This document shows positions 1-12,240 of a stretch of DNA of 64,000 nt, piece by piece. The DNA lies in NCBI GenBank assembly GCA_963678705.1, contig OY783207.1:24836001-24900000 (forward strand), given 5' to 3'. Under the pieces are notes generated by a model, which was given only the letters and a program-made list of their open reading frames with translations, was not told where the DNA came from and did no database searches. The stretch's first letter is position 1. Each line of letters opens with the position of its first letter. The position numbers and the translations under genes were made by a program. Source of the DNA: Panorpa germanica. Lineage: Eukaryota > Arthropoda > Insecta > Mecoptera > Panorpidae.

Positions 1-300
1 AATAGATTAATTACTAAAAAATATACTTAAAAAACATTTGTTAAAATTTGAGACTGATCGGTTCAGCCGTTTCTGAGAAATCTTGGTCACCGATTTTAAA
101 AATAAAGTTGTCAGAAAAACGCATTTAAAGTTTGAAAAGCACTCATAAAATATATTTTTTTTCAACTTACATAACTCCGAAAATAATCGCTGGATTTACT
201 TAAAATATTCTGTATGTGTACTTAAATATACGTTACGAAAATGAAATTAAAAAAAATTATTTTTGAAAATATTAACTGTACAGGAATAACCACTTAATAA
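1..300. repeat. Dispersed repeat fragment
   Basis: This stretch closely resembles 52,200-52,360. Both contain the phrase 'actgatcggtt' followed by a 'tttc.gagaaat.ttggtcaccga' motif, then 'gcgtttaaagttt' or a near copy, then a T-run and 'ttcaacttaca'. The copy here ends differently, so the two are different derivatives of one family. The copy at 52 kb lies inside an element with terminal inverted repeats. No coding potential is seen here. Confidence 0.6.
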
Positions 301-1785
301 TACTTTTTTTCTTATATAATCGTTTTTTCATGTTAAATTAGTATATATGAGTAAGCGAGAAGCACGATGTATTAGTAGTATGAGAATAAACGAAACAGGT
401 ATATCATTTTTAATTATTTGAGTTTTTACTAATTTCCTGATTAAAGCGTGAATATTTAATTTGGAAAGGTTTTAATTCTTTAATTCGGAATTGGAGTAGC
501 ATTGATCGTTTTCCAAAAATTATTTGTTATGTTCAATTTTCTTCCACTATTGTAGATCGATGTCGAGATCACTACTTTGTGAGATGCAAGTCATTCCAAC
601 AGAGAACTTACTAAACACAGTTTTCTGCATCTGAGGATCATTTAATGTAAAATATAATACCTAATACAATAATACATACTTAATATATTAAGTATGGTAC
701 ATACGTGCGACTTACACATGTGACATCCAACATTTGTTGTAAGAAATTGTACAACACGTCCACACTAATGCGACATGCAACTTAATACGTCGAAAGCTTT
801 CATATTTCAAAAGAATTCCTTCAACCTACTTTAAAAAAAATATATAAAAAAAAGTAATAAAACTCAGTTATAAAACAAGGCATTTGCTAACTCTTCATTA
901 CTCTTGTCAAACATGGTATGACAAGGGTCTATTGTTTAGGTCTATTTCATTTGTCCATTTAAACACCATTTTCAATTATTACTATTTATTTATTAAACAC
1001 AACTAAAAAGAACGTCAACGAACACTGAGATTATACTTGGGACTGAGTAGGTACTCGACCCTTTTGTTCTGTACGTTAAAAGTACAACACATTTAGTACA
1101 CTCATGTCTAAATAATGTTAACTTATGAATGAAAATATATAAATGTTGGATGTCGCATGTTTATGTTGCACCAATCTGTATCATACATTATAAAATAATC
1201 TTTTATGACATTAATAAAATGCACAAAGAAACGCAACAAAAACTATAGCTAAGCCACTACTGAATTCAAATGTTGTAGTTCTTATTTTTGTTAAATGTGC
1301 AAAATTAAAATTTCGATACACACCCCAAATTTCAACTTTCTATCTTTTCTAGTTTAAGAGACAATATATTTTAGCGTACAGTTTATAGTGGTGCAATGGC
1401 AAAATAACAGCTAGCGCTCAGCCAGGTGTTCAATTCCCTATTCTACTAGTACAAAGGAACATTCATTTTCTCATTTTCTTTTCCATACCGTAGTGATTGC
1501 CAACGTAGTAGGAGGTCGTCGATTATAGAATTCAGCTTCGACAACAGGCCGACGTTAAATAAATTAAAAATAAAAATTCATTTAGAGAAAAGTGAATAAC
1601 AAATTGAAAGTTGAAAATATCACGTATGTAACTTTGTATCGAGAACCAAAAGATTACATTTTATTTAATTAGTGATATTTATCAGTTGTTCCTCTGATTA
1701 GCTGTGCTGGTTTAGTTTAGGTAATAATTAATTAGGAGATTCTATCTCTCTTATCTGTGATCCCAGAACGTGTACTATTTTACTG
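301..1785. other. Intergenic, no gene seen; weak SINE-like patch
   Basis: No supportable gene was found. At about 1388-1600 there is a patch with a loose tRNA-like A-box (tggtgcaatgg), a B-box-like gttcaattccc about 45 bases further on, and an A-rich end. This may be an old tRNA-derived SINE, but the match is weak. The rest is AT-rich spacer upstream of NPC2-1. Confidence 0.35.
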
Positions 1786-1789
1786 GGAG

Positions 1790-1796
1790 TATATAA
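1790..1796 (+). promoter_or_regulatory. TATA box of NPC2-1
   Basis: TATATAA lies about 70 bases before the NPC2-1 start codon at 1866. A transcription start near 1820-1840 would leave a short leader of about 30-45 bases. No other core promoter candidate is as good in the 200 bases upstream. Confidence 0.6.
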
Positions 1797-1865
1797 ACCT
1801 GTACAGAATTGGAAGGAGGACATTATTTTTGTGACTTCAACAAACTGTTGCTAAGGAACATCATC

Positions 1866-3740
1866 ATGATTGCTTTATTCCTCGTTGCTGCTCTCCTGCC
1901 ATTCGGAGTACTATCCACTACCGTCCAGAAATGTAAGAATTTTTACTTAATATTATATTTAATCATTTTAATATAAAGTCACATTTTTTAATTTTTCTTT
2001 ATTAAGTGTTTTTATTTGTATTTTTTTTTTAAATATTGAAAAAGTGACAGAGATATAGCTATTTAGGTTTTCAATTTTTACGGTATAATTTTTAACTATC
2101 GTCGTGAGATGTTTAACCACGATCTAACGGCGTGTGCCGTAGTATTTATGTTTCGTAGTTCACAATGTTTACAATATCAAAACTTGCTGTATGTACTAAC
2201 GTAACGTTAGTGACCTATCACTTACAGTTTTATGCATCTCTTTTACACTCTGTTGTATAAAAGAGATGTCAATTCATAGAAGAAATCAGGGTAGGAATCG
2301 GATCTGACCAGGGCTTGTGAAAACCCGAAGTGTTAATACTCGTTGGACCCGGGATCATTATTTTATAAACCTGACGGATCCGGGTCCGAAATCAGAAAAA
2401 TATAATAAACATCTAAAGTATCAAGTAATTTATTTAAATTTATTTATTATTTAAGTAATTACATATTATTTTACAACTTATTTAAATTTGCTTGCTCTAA
2501 TATAGTGATATTTTAGGAAAGCCAAAGCATTTAGAGACCCCCAATGACAATGTTGATTATTAGACATTTTCTGCCATAATGCAGAAATCATTAGAAATTT
2601 CTTGACTTCATAATGTTTGTGAATCAGATTCATAACGTCACTCTTATTTTTGGGCAACTTATATCCGCGGTTTGCAATAGACTCTTGGATAAACTCAGAT
2701 CTAGTGATTGCTCTTATGCATATGCCATCTACAGTGGCCAATTTAGTCACATCTAGGCCAGAAGCCCTAGATGTGACGTCAAAAGGCAACTTATTCTTTA
2801 ATTTGTTTGATCTCTTTCATAACTAAAGGGTTATTTTAATTCTTAATACCCCTTAAAACCCCATTGATAGTAATTAGTTCAAAAAATGTGACGTTCCAGA
2901 CCAGAGCAACATCAATACCATATGTGGCATGTTTTATGTTTCACTCACACTCATTTCATTACAGTGAGTGAAAGGGAAATATAAAACATGATACATGTTG
3001 ATGTTTCACTGATCTGAGGCCCTATTTCTGCCTTTCGGTCACTAGTAATTTGACGGAAAGATCTGCACTTTTTTTCAAACACATTGGATTATTAGGATTA
3101 GTATAGCGCTAGTCCAAAACACAACAGTCCGTAAAAGGCTGAAAAAGCTAAAGTATAAATAAGTAATAAAAAAAACACATCAATCGCTTTCATTTACCAC
3201 GCTTGTGGTATATATCAAGTAAAAGAAAATGTAGTATTAAATTTTCCTATTTAATAAAACAATGCATTTCAATTTGTCTAGGTTCTTCTGGACCCGAGGC
3301 TCTAGCGGTCCGTATTAAAGGATGTGACGAGCCCCCATGCAATTTAGTTCGTGGAGAAGATGCTAATCTTCAGGTCGACTTCGAAGTTCCTAGAGATACC
3401 GAAACAGTGACTCCTCTTGTCACTGCCTACGTCGTAGGGATTCCTGTAAAGTACCCCCTACCTGCAGATCAAGCTGTTGGTTGTGACAACCTCATCGGAG
3501 CCTACTGTCCTCTTGAAGCAGAAGAAGAAGTTACTTATCAGCTATTGATGCCAGTGACCGATGTCTACCCCAAGGTGAGCAACAAATTTAGCTGACGGGT
3601 GGAGATTTTCTAATAACAACCTACTAATGTGTGTCCTTTCTATTTTGCAGATTTCTTTGGACATTCAATTGGAATTGACTGACGACACCGGAAGTGTAAT
3701 TGCTTGTTTCAAAGTTGCCTGTAAAGTAGTTGATCCATAA
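1866..3740 (+). CDS. NPC2: NPC2-like secreted lipid-binding protein (NPC2-1)
   Basis: Three coding exons: 1866-1932, 3282-3574 and 3651-3740. Introns are GT/AG and fall after codon phase 1 and phase 0. The product is 149 aa. Residues 1-17 form a signal peptide (MIALFLVAALLPFGVLS). The mature part shows the ML/NPC2 pattern: an early Cys, then VRIKGCDEPPC, then a basic RG and acidic stretch, then the GC...AYCPLEA segment, the TYQLLMP strand, and late Cys residues in IAC and VAC. Family knowledge: NPC2 proteins bind sterols or other lipids in lysosomes or outside the cell. In insects they are often expanded and some act in chemosensation or immunity. The ligand here is unknown. AATAAA at 3780-3785 is the likely poly(A) signal. 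It faces NPC2-2 tail to tail. Intron 1 carries a decayed transposase fragment. Confidence 0.93.
2236..2268. repeat. Short hairpin of a recurring family
   Basis: An inverted repeat with arms atctctttta / taaaagagat and a loop of about 12 bases. Near copies occur at about 16818-16850, 38708-38745, 45257-45287 and 45403-45437. It lies in intron 1 of NPC2-1, next to other pieces of the same dispersed element. Confidence 0.55.
2478..2789 (-). mobile_element. Transposase-like fragment (hAT-like), 103 codons
   Basis: An open frame on the minus strand reads with the pattern 'SEFIQESIANRGYKLPKNKS', followed by a Lys-rich helix. This resembles the region before the catalytic domain in insect hAT-type or BED-finger transposases, where a 'GY.LP.s...v..l' motif is typical. 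No catalytic residues are visible and the frame is short, so this is a dead fragment. It sits in intron 1 of NPC2-1, opposite to the gene. The family assignment is from memory of the motif and is uncertain. Confidence 0.45.
2902..3010. repeat. Imperfect inverted repeat in NPC2-1 intron 1
   Basis: The segment around 2909-2952 (aacatcaa ... catgttttatgtttcactcac) pairs with 2964-3008 (gtgagtgaaa ... aaaacatg ... ttgatgtt). Arms are about 42 bases with a short centre and a few mismatches. It probably is a small foldback MITE. Confidence 0.55.
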
Positions 3741-3799
3741 GACTAAGCCACATGTACCTATATCTGTATCCCTATTTCAAATAAATATATTTAAGTTAT

Positions 3800-4980
3800 A
3801 AGCAGCAACAATTGTTTTTATTTTTCTTCATATGAATTTTAAAAGCAGAGTATCACCAAAAAGTTGTTACGAATAATGCAAAGGTTTGCAAACTGAATGT
3901 GTTTGCACAACCAATGGAATTTCTACTCAACCAGGATTTCAACAAAATTCAATTGAACTCAATTTGACCAAAATTCAAGGTTAAGATTTTTGAGCACATA
4001 TCACTCTCGTACATACTGTCAAGTAGAGGGTGTCGGGAGGGATTTCCATAGATATTCCATCAACGGCCGTACCATACTGAATGCACCAGATTTGGTCAAT
4101 CTTTCCTTTTCAATTTATTTTCAAAATAGAATTGAAGAGATAATCTACATTTTCTATGGGCAATACAACTCCCAGTCACAGGCTAGAAATGAGTTTCAGT
4201 TAGTGAAGTTTGGGAGGTTGGAACTTTTTATTAATATTCTGACTTCCTTTAAATTTTATTTTCTTCTATTAGTAATAATGTCTTTAAGCTCTAAGTTTAA
4301 TTTCATTATTGTATTAGGTTATGCTTGAGAGATAATCAACATTTTTTATGTGTAGTACAAACCTTTATTCACTGTATACGTTGATTTGCAAATTATAACT
4401 TATTTACTTAAAATATTAGCCTAGGGCGCTAATAAACACTAAATTCAACAAGTTTGAAGTCATTTGCACGGCTGTCAGTTTTATACCACTAGCAGTAAAT
4501 CATTTTTAGCGAACTTTTCGCTAGCTTCAGCGGCGTACAAAATTCTGATATGGCTTTAGCATTACCAACTGTACTGAACCATTTACTTATTTACTGAAGT
4601 CGTTGACTACTCTGTGGTGTCGGCAGCTCACTCTCGTCGAGTCATTTGTCAAAATGTTTGTCGATATGCCGATACCTCGATTGGACAAGTTCACTCTCGA
4701 CTTTGGCTCGCTCAATATCTCTCGGGCGATACATTGGCCGAGAGAGCAAGTAACGGAGTGGTACGAAGAACACTCTTGCGTCTAGTCTCTTGGCGAATCT
4801 ATTTCCTTAGACTTGTTGCAAAATATCTCTAATGAACTGATAAGCCAACGCGAGGCGAGAGCACTCGAGACAGACGAGAGCTACAGTACACACTTGATAT
4901 CGGCGAGCCAAAACTATATTTTATTTTTACATGCGATAACCTACCTCATAGGTGGCGTGGAAATGTGTGAATATCATGTA
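3800..4980. other. Spacer downstream of NPC2-1
   Basis: No gene is supported. Open frames at 3990-4328 and 4603-4832 have no recognisable domain, overlap each other in different frames and lack splice or composition support. The stretch is otherwise AT-rich spacer. Confidence 0.5.
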
Positions 4981-4983
4981 TAA

Positions 4984-5295
4984 TGTGACTCTTAGAATCG
5001 CGGTATCTCAGGAATGGTAACTCTTAGGAAAAAAACAATTAGAACAATTTTTGTAGAGAATTTTAAGATCTACAACTTTGGTTTGAAGTTTTTTTTGATA
5101 AAACTTTCCGTTTTCGAGAAAAATCCAAAAAACCTCAAATTTTGACCTTTGACTCCGAATAACTTTTGAAGCACACATAGAATCGATGGGGATTTTTAAA
5201 ACTTTATTTGTAATAGTAAACCCCAGCTCTCTACCAATATTTGGCTCTCCGGCAATTTTTGTTATTTGACCACTATTTTTATGTTTAAATTAACC
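4984..5295. repeat. Single arm of a foldback repeat family
   Basis: The order of phrases (gactcttagaatcgcg, ggtaactcttagg, tttgtagagaatttt, aagatctacaactttgg, aagcacacatagaatcgatgg, ccggcaatttttgttatttgac) is the same as in the right arm of the large inverted repeat at 42.9-43.5 kb. A shorter copy of the other arm is at 56503-56640. Confidence 0.7.
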
Positions 5296-5299
5296 GGAT

Positions 5300-6000
5300 T
5301 ATAACTACTAGATTGTAATAGTTGAAAAATAAAAAAATTTAAAAAAAATTATATTCAGGTACTATTTCATATAGTATATTTTACTGTGTATTCTCACAAT
5401 GTAGGCGAAGTTTTAGTCACCACATGAAGAATCTTGTAGTTCGTATCAAGTTTTTAGTTTTACAGACATTTCATATGAACGACTGAATTGTGAGCAAACT
5501 CTTTTATGGCAAATGTCGTAATCATTAAACGAATCAAAAGTTATTAAAAAATCAGTATTCTCTCTTCGTCATGTCCTTCCCATACATTTATACACATGCA
5601 ACAACGTGCAAAATAGATGCGTAAAAGTGCCAGTTATACGTTAGATGTATCGATCTACTACAGCTGTCGAAAACACACTTAACATTTACATATTATGAAC
5701 GTTGTGAATAGGAAAAAATAAAATCAATTACTTATTATTCTATAGGTTTAATTACAAATGAAATTATGTTTGTGGTAAAACAAACTTTATTCGAATCCAC
5801 ATTACAGATTTACAGTTAAGTGTATTTATTTTATTATTATAATTTGACTGGCTTGTCTTTAATCTACAATATCTGCATCTACATAATTGACATTACATTG
5901 CTACATTAAAACTTATCAATATAAAATAAAGTCTATGTTAATTTGATGTGATCAATAATCTCCTCTTGGTCGTGTGATTTTTAAGATCAGTTTGGACCCC
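5300..6000. other. Intergenic between convergent NPC2 genes
   Basis: AT-rich spacer with a dispersed fragment around 5460-5540 (acatttcatatgaacga) that recurs at about 21640 and 26320. TTTATT motifs near 5786 and 5825 could serve as poly(A) signals for NPC2-2 on the minus strand. No gene seen. Confidence 0.4.
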
Positions 6001-6025
6001 GAGACACATGAGCATAAGGACAGCG

Positions 6026-9000
6026 TTAACGGACCCTGCACTTGACTATAAAACAAGCTGCGGGTTTCTTGGTGTCGTCCAGAAGTTTAAAGGTCAAAGT
6101 AAGTGGAATCTGAAACAAATTTTACAAACTTATTACGTCAGTTCAAATAATTTGAAGTCACGAAGTGCGTTCAAAAAGTAACTATTGAAGTGAACTATTG
6201 GGTTGACTTATTTTGCTTATACTTTGCATAGTAATTGAGTGTAAAGCTACCGGGTTAGAAATGAAATAATTCATAAATGTGTAATCTTTATTTACTATTG
6301 TTAGTTTAAGATGAATTATTGACATTATGAATGTTATTGTTATTTTTAAGATTTCATGAATATTATTGTTAGTCATAAGATATTAATTACTAATACAAAC
6401 ATCGTTTCAAATAATATTATTGCATAAGGCATGTCGCAGTATGGTACCGCATTTAAGCGACGGCGAATTCGGATGCAAATCGGCGGGTTGAATGAGCGGC
6501 TACTATTCTCAAAGAAACCGACTGTGTGTGTCACAATACATACATACCCCTTACCGATACGACAGTACTCCAAGCAACTTTAGCATAGTTTAACATGAGA
6601 GCAAACTTTAACTTTAATTTTTATCGATACACTACTGGTATTAAAGGGACTTTTGCATTTATTATATATCTGAGTTCTTGTTGGTGCGAATTTTAATTTA
6701 GTTCTATCGTATTTGTTTGGTGGTTTTTATAAACTGAAGCATGCTGAACATACTCGTTCACGCTCTATGACCGTCATTTCGGACGGTGTAATATAAAGTC
6801 AATTATAATATTTTAAATTAGGGAACACATAGCAGCGAAAGGTACGTAATTAAATAAGTTCGTTAATTAATAAATATATTTAAGTGAAATCAACAAGTGT
6901 TATTATTGCAAAGTTACTACCCTACAAACAATTTGTCGTATCTTAGCAATCTCGTATCAAACAGCGTTCGGGAGAACATATGTTAGTACTGTGGTAGTAC
7001 TGAGTAACAGCACGACTTGCTCCTCGGCAAACGTCGTTTGGAAAGTATTAGGAAGGCCGTCAGAGGGGGTACGGAGTGTTCCGGCCGGTTGAGACATGCT
7101 GTTCAAAGCTTCATGTAATGTCACACTAATGTCTAATAGGATTCCAATCACCATTCAGAGTGATACGATCGCATCTAATTGGATTCAGATCAAAATTGTT
7201 TGTAGGGTAGCCTCAATAGAAGAACTCTAAGCACATCGAAAACTCTATGTGCCTCTATACGTGCAGTGATTATTAGTCTACTAGGAGCAAGTTCTAGCTA
7301 GACACTTTAAGCATAAAGAGTCTGATTTTACAATTCAGACTAGATATAGTTGCACACCACTACCAACTTATGGAAAATTGTTTTATACAAAATAACAACC
7401 AGTCTACAAATTTCTTACTTAGTTAAATTACTTTTTTCTCCTGCAGACACAGTGCGGCACTAAATCGCATGGAAAACACCATAAATCCGTCATTTTTTAA
7501 TAATTTGTTGAAGCAAATATATTCACATATGTTTACAGTATTTAATGATAACAGAAGAAAAGAAGTATACTTCAAGGTTGCGTCAAAAAGACAAGCTTCT
7601 TTATGCTACTTTTTACGAGGGTCACGGTGATCTAACCCGTTAAAAAGAAAACGTTATAATAATTAAAATGAAATAAATCGTTTTGATTTTCTCTTTACTA
7701 ACCGTGGGATATTCCCGGAGAATTGGCATAGTTAGTTGGTAGGTAATTTCTTCTTGGGCTTCCAGAGGGCAGTAACCGTTAAGAAGATGTTTGCAGCCAT
7801 CTTGTTGTTCTTCAGGAAGAGGATAGTCTATGTTGACTCCTATAGCTTTAGCTCGGACATTGGGAGTGAGAACTTCCGTGTCTCTGGGCACCTCTAAGTC
7901 TACCTGAAGGACGACGTCTGTTCCACGCACTAAGTCACATGGTTGCTTATCGCAGCCGGAAATTCGAACAGCAATAGGATTTGCTCCTTCAGGGCCTAGT
8001 GGACAAATGACAAATGATCAATATGTATTTTCTCTTTTAAAACATTAACCAATTTCGATACCGACTAAATTAAATACTAAGACAATTACGGAGTGTGTAC
8101 AAGATAAGGAAAAAATGTATATAGAAAGATATAAGTTGAAATTCAAATACAAATTACTCTAAATTTGGACTCTATTAAAAACAGGAAAACTAAGTAAAGG
8201 CCGCATCACCCTACTTTATTTTCTGAAATCTGATTCAGATTATATTCTATCTAGTGAAAATTTTTCTTAGTATATATTTAGAGAAGAATTACAGAGAAGA
8301 AGCGGGATTTAGCAATAAGAAGGATGTGGAGAGTAGGAGAAAATGTGTTTGGTGCGAATATGCAAAAGAGGCTATGGATGTTCGATAGACTATTAACGAG
8401 TATGATGATGTACGAAGCCGAGATATGGGGTTGGAAGGAGCAAGAGAAATTGGAAAGAATCCAGGAGAGATACATTAAGTGGGTACTATGACTGGACAGG
8501 TGCACGCCGGGATATATGGTAATGAAGGAGGTAAAAAGAGACAAGATAAGAATAGAAGCAGGAAGGAGGGCAATCAAGGTTGAAGAGAAAATGAGTAAAA
8601 CTGAAGGCGAAATCATAAGCAAAATTAGGTAGGAGAATAGAAAGGAGGGTGGAGGAGGCACGAAAAAGAGAAAGGAATCTTTTGAAAGAAATGGAATGGC
8701 GACAGAAGAGGCAGAGAGAAGAAGGCACAAGTGTGGAAATGGAGCTAAGGAGCAGATAAAGGGAGATACAGTAACAGAAAAGAATTGAAATAATTGAGAA
8801 GAGCAATTATATTGAAAGATACAAGAGGATTTGGAAGAGAGAGATACCACAATACTTAAGAGAAAAAGACACAAGAAACATGAGTCGCAAGATTTAGATT
8901 GTAAAACGAAGAGAAAGGAAACAGATACTGGGCAAATAGCGAGGAAAGGATGTGCAGGGTGTGCGGGACGGAGATTTCTATCTCCGGTAAAAAGTGAAAA

Positions 9001-9809
9001 GAATATTGTGCAGTTATTAAAGGGGGCTGTGAATGGAAGCGGTGGATGGCGCCGATAGAGAAAAGGAGTGAGGAAAGAGAAGGAATGGCAGAGTAGAAAC
9101 AGGAAGAAGAGTAGCAGGAAGAGGGAAGCAGCAGGGGTTTAAATTTACATGTTTTGTTTTTATTTTTATTTTTTTTTGGAAGGACTGAGAATAGGTATAA
9201 TAAGGATCACAAAATTTAATGTCGTGCCCAATGGCAAAAACATTAAAATAATAAATAATAATAACTAAATAAGATAACTAGTTATCCAGTATAAATTTGT
9301 TAAAATTTGAATGGGGATCCTCCCATTGATCTCATCTGGAATAGACGAATTGCGACTCTAACTATTTTCAAAATGTATTGGAGTTGCTCCGTAGTACCAC
9401 ACTTTATAAGGAAAGCAAACTTCTATTTTAATGTTTATCAAGTTTACGTAATTCATACGTGTGTGCGTTCATACGTAGATAGATCAAAACATCGCTCTAC
9501 TTCCTGATTGTACGGAGTCGTATATATACCAACGTTTCGGGATACTATACACACAACGAGGCGTACATACACGAGGGAAAACATTATAGATGTATAGGGT
9601 TTTCCAATATGGGTGGGTCGCTTTAGTATCATCTCATATAAAACACTTCGATACAACTTATATGAATATGCAGGTTCTTTGTTTTATATGAGATGATACT
9701 CAGACGCCGTAGTACTATATAAAATAATGAATATGTACTCACATGGGGTGACATCTGTAGACAAAACTCCGGCGGGTACCAGCAGGGCGAAGACGAGTAG
9801 AGCAATCAT
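6026..9809 (-). CDS. NPC2: NPC2-like secreted lipid-binding protein (NPC2-2)
   Basis: Minus-strand gene with exons 9743-9809, 7703-7995 and 6026-6109. Exon 1 (67 nt) and exon 2 (293 nt) have exactly the lengths of those in NPC2-1, and the intron phases (1, then 0) are the same. The product is 147 aa. It has a signal peptide (MIALLVFALLVPAGVLS), the ML-domain hallmark VRISGCDKQPC, then DLVRGTD, the GC...GYCPLEA segment, TYQLTMP, and a last exon with late Cys in AAC and VKC. Family role: extracellular or lysosomal lipid carriage; the actual ligand is not known. It is a clear paralogue of NPC2-1 in inverted, tail-to-tail orientation. Its two long introns have collected a Harbinger-like copy, a 294-bp MITE and a non-LTR fragment, which explains the 3.8 kb span. 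Confidence 0.93.
6428..6850 (+). mobile_element. Harbinger-like MITE, 3' truncated copy
   Basis: It starts with a diverged left end (GGCATGTCGCAGTATGG) and the internal phrases 'taagcgacggcgaattcgga' and 'tcgatacactactggtatta' shared with the complete element at 30068-30755. The right terminal repeat is missing. It lies in intron 2 of NPC2-2. Confidence 0.65.
6917..7210. mobile_element. 294-bp MITE with 18-bp perfect TIRs
   Basis: The left end CTACCCTACAAACAATTT at 6917-6934 is exactly repeated in inverted form at 7193-7210. No coding capacity beyond short chance frames. I could not identify a clean target-site duplication. It sits in intron 2 of NPC2-2. Confidence 0.75.
8275..9260 (+). mobile_element. 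5'-truncated non-LTR retrotransposon remnant
   Basis: Broken frames on the + strand read as the end of a reverse transcriptase and its C-terminal region: 'YEAEIWGWKEQEKLERIQER', then 'PGYMVMKEVKRDK' and 'AGRRAIKVEEKM'. A retro tail follows with 'gtcgtgcccaatggcaaaa' and TAA-type repeats near 9250. Stops and frameshifts show it is dead. The same family recurs at about 12.6, 20.7, 54.7 and 62.3 kb. The copy is antisense within intron 1 of NPC2-2. Confidence 0.8.
9626..9699. repeat. Perfect 20-bp inverted repeat
   Basis: Bases 9626-9645 are the exact reverse complement of 9680-9699, with a 34-base spacer. It lies in intron 1 of NPC2-2 about 45 bases from its first exon, in a place that could form a hairpin in the pre-mRNA. 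Confidence 0.7.
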
Positions 9810-9898
9810 GTTGAATTTAATTTAAGCTGTGTTCCTGTGTTCACTTACTCTCTAAGCTTTGCTGATTCTTCAACTGATTCTGCAAATACTTATAAGGT

Positions 9899-9908
9899 GA
9901 TATATATA
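9899..9908 (-). promoter_or_regulatory. TATA box of NPC2-2
   Basis: On the minus strand a TATATATA run here lies about 33 bases before an arthropod-type initiator TCAGTT at 9872-9877. The leader from there to the ATG at 9809 would be about 65 bases. A second TATAAG at 9888-9894 is closer to the initiator and less likely. Confidence 0.55.
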
Positions 9909-9959
9909 CCTCATAAGTGCATTATCTATTATTTGGTGAAAAAATGAATTCTGAAGTAT

Positions 9960-12030
9960 TTTCAAGATGGTGCAGGTGCTGTGTTCTATTCGAACAGGTG
10001 TTCCCTTAAGTGTTTAGTGATAAAGCTGAATGAGGTAATTCCCTCTTCTCAAAAACTGCACGCAGTTATGAAATATTTGTTTTTAATGGATTAGTGAACT
10101 CATTTTTTAAAGTTCTTTTTTATTTTTTTAAATATCCAAAAGTTTATTTTGCAGAAGAAATAAGTAATCCAGATTATTTTGCTTTTTCACAACCTTCGTA
10201 CTATAATACTCAATTGGATACACTATAGCTGTTAGTAGTAATTACGTGTCACATACACACACACTCGTATGCGTGTTCCTTGTATAAAAAAATGGTATAT
10301 CATCGGGTGGCAATCAACGTTGAATTCCTTTAATAATTAAAGAGACAAAATGACTTTTTTAATTGATAATATCTCCTAAAATATTAGGAGTTACTAAAAA
10401 ATAATTGCACATTAGAGGTTCTGGTAACCAACTTTATCAATATACATTACAGTTTTATAGAAATTAAGTCATGATTCACAAGCCCGTTATTGAAAGCTTC
10501 AAACAGTTATAAACAGTTTTCCCCGTCATATTCGATTCCTTCTTTGAATTGCCATCCCTGTTATAAAACAAAGTGTAAGATAAAAACGATTACTTATTAT
10601 TCTAGAGCGTTTAATATAAATTTTGTAACATCAAAAATATGACTAGAAATGAAACGGTAAAAAGACATTCCAATTATAAAAATCTTCTTTTGGATAAAAA
10701 AAAAGGCTTATATATCTATATATATATAAAATCTATAGATATATATTACATACATGCATATATATACAGGTTTATAGCAAGGTGCAAAACTTAAGGGGAT
10801 GATAGTTTTAGAACATTTATAACATTTTGAGCCATACATGTCGTACCCGAAGTCTGATTATTTATTTTTTACTGCTATTTTTATAAAAACACAATTTCTG
10901 ACTGTTAAACAGTGGCCCAATTTCAGTTGGTATGTTAATTGTTTTATTTTTCTGCGTTTGTCAGATGTGTACCTAATCTAATAAACCAAGCTTCATGCAT
11001 CTGTGTTATTTATAAAAAACACTTTTAAACAGCGCAGTTTGTCATTTAGAAAAATAAATAAAATAGCCTTGATTGTTCAAACCTTTTTAAAAACATGCTC
11101 GGTTATTGGTCTTTTTTTCAAGGTGTCACTTAAGTTGATATCTTACCAATTCTCAGAATTTGAGCTAGAACTTGAGAATTAGATAATTTTTTGAATTTTG
11201 ACAACGCTTTAAAATCACAGTACTTAAGATTTAAAAAAAAAACACTCTTAAGAATTGTGTTTCCACAGCCAGTTTTAAAATCAGCAACTTCTGAAAATTG
11301 AATTAATGTTAGCATAGCAACACCCAATACGAGTGACGTTGCTCTACTTGAAACGTTACCTTATCTTGAAGATAAAAACATTGTATGTGGGAGTACTTTA
11401 ATTACAGAACAAAATTAATTAAGATGCGTTCAATTACGCACTCGATTGATTGTTGTACTTTCATTGCTGGAAAAGCCAAACAAAAATAGTTAGAAAAGAG
11501 TGTTCTAGAATACGATGAATTAGTTGTGATGCATCAGCTGGATATGCATAAGTGTCAAAAAAATTAACGCTCAGTATGTACAGCATAATTAGAGGAGTAT
11601 TAAATGGTAAAAGAAAGGCAAGGGTAGTGCAAAGGAAGAGGGATAGAAGTGGAGGAGATAGAAAGACTAAAAGTGGATGAAAGGAACCCTACTCTATACC
11701 TATATTTGCGTATTGTAGTAGTGGTGAATATGTCTGATTAGCCTTTGCGTAAGGTTTTTCGAAGGTCGCTCTAGGTCACAGTCCGAAAATATATTTGATT
11801 AATATTTGGTCACGTTCAAGAAAAGAAATTTCGTATTCTAACTTCATAAATGGGGTGGATTCTTTACACAATTTGAATTATCTTCGAGAAAGAAGTTCGA
11901 ACATTTCCGACTTGAAATTGGCGCTAGTTGTAAGAGGATTTTAGAGGATGTCATGCTATTGGTTGAAGTCTAAGTAGGAATGGAGTAATGCATTTGGCTT
12001 CTGAAATTTTCGCCTAGTTCGTAAAGTTAG
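9960..12030. other. Repeat-rich spacer, no gene
   Basis: It contains one end of the 640-bp TIR element family at about 10245-10490 (phrases 'aattaaagagacaaaatgac' and 'tttatagaaattaag' shared with 46090-46230), and an AT-rich patch of TATATA at 10705-10770. I see no supported coding region. Confidence 0.5.
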
Positions 12031-12035
12031 TCCAG

Positions 12036-12240
12036 GCTGCGAGTGAAGATAGATGCAGATGTGGTGAAAGGGATGCATATATATTGAAAGAATGCCCAGA
12101 CTATGAAGCGAGAGTAAAATTTCAACACAGAATAAAAATCAGAAATTGGAAGTCTGGAGTATTTAGTAAATGCAGAGAAATTAGAAAAATGCTATTACTT
12201 ACTAGAAGAATGATGAAGTAAGAAGAAGAGATGTAGAAAC
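12036..12240 (+). mobile_element. Non-LTR retrotransposon C-terminal fragment
   Basis: A + strand frame reads 'CRCGERDAYILKECPDYEAR' and then a basic helix, ending in a stop. The pattern C.C...D..H/Y.L..C is the Cys/His motif common at the C-terminus of insect non-LTR elements. The fragment is isolated and dead. Confidence 0.65.

Noticed and set aside
4603-4832. Two overlapping 60-72 codon frames
   Set aside because: No domain, no splice support and two frames competing for the same bases.
8278-8874. 198- and 106-codon minus-strand frames rich in Ser, Leu and Phe
   Set aside because: They are antisense to the purine-rich non-LTR remnant, whose + strand carries the recognisable reverse transcriptase residues.
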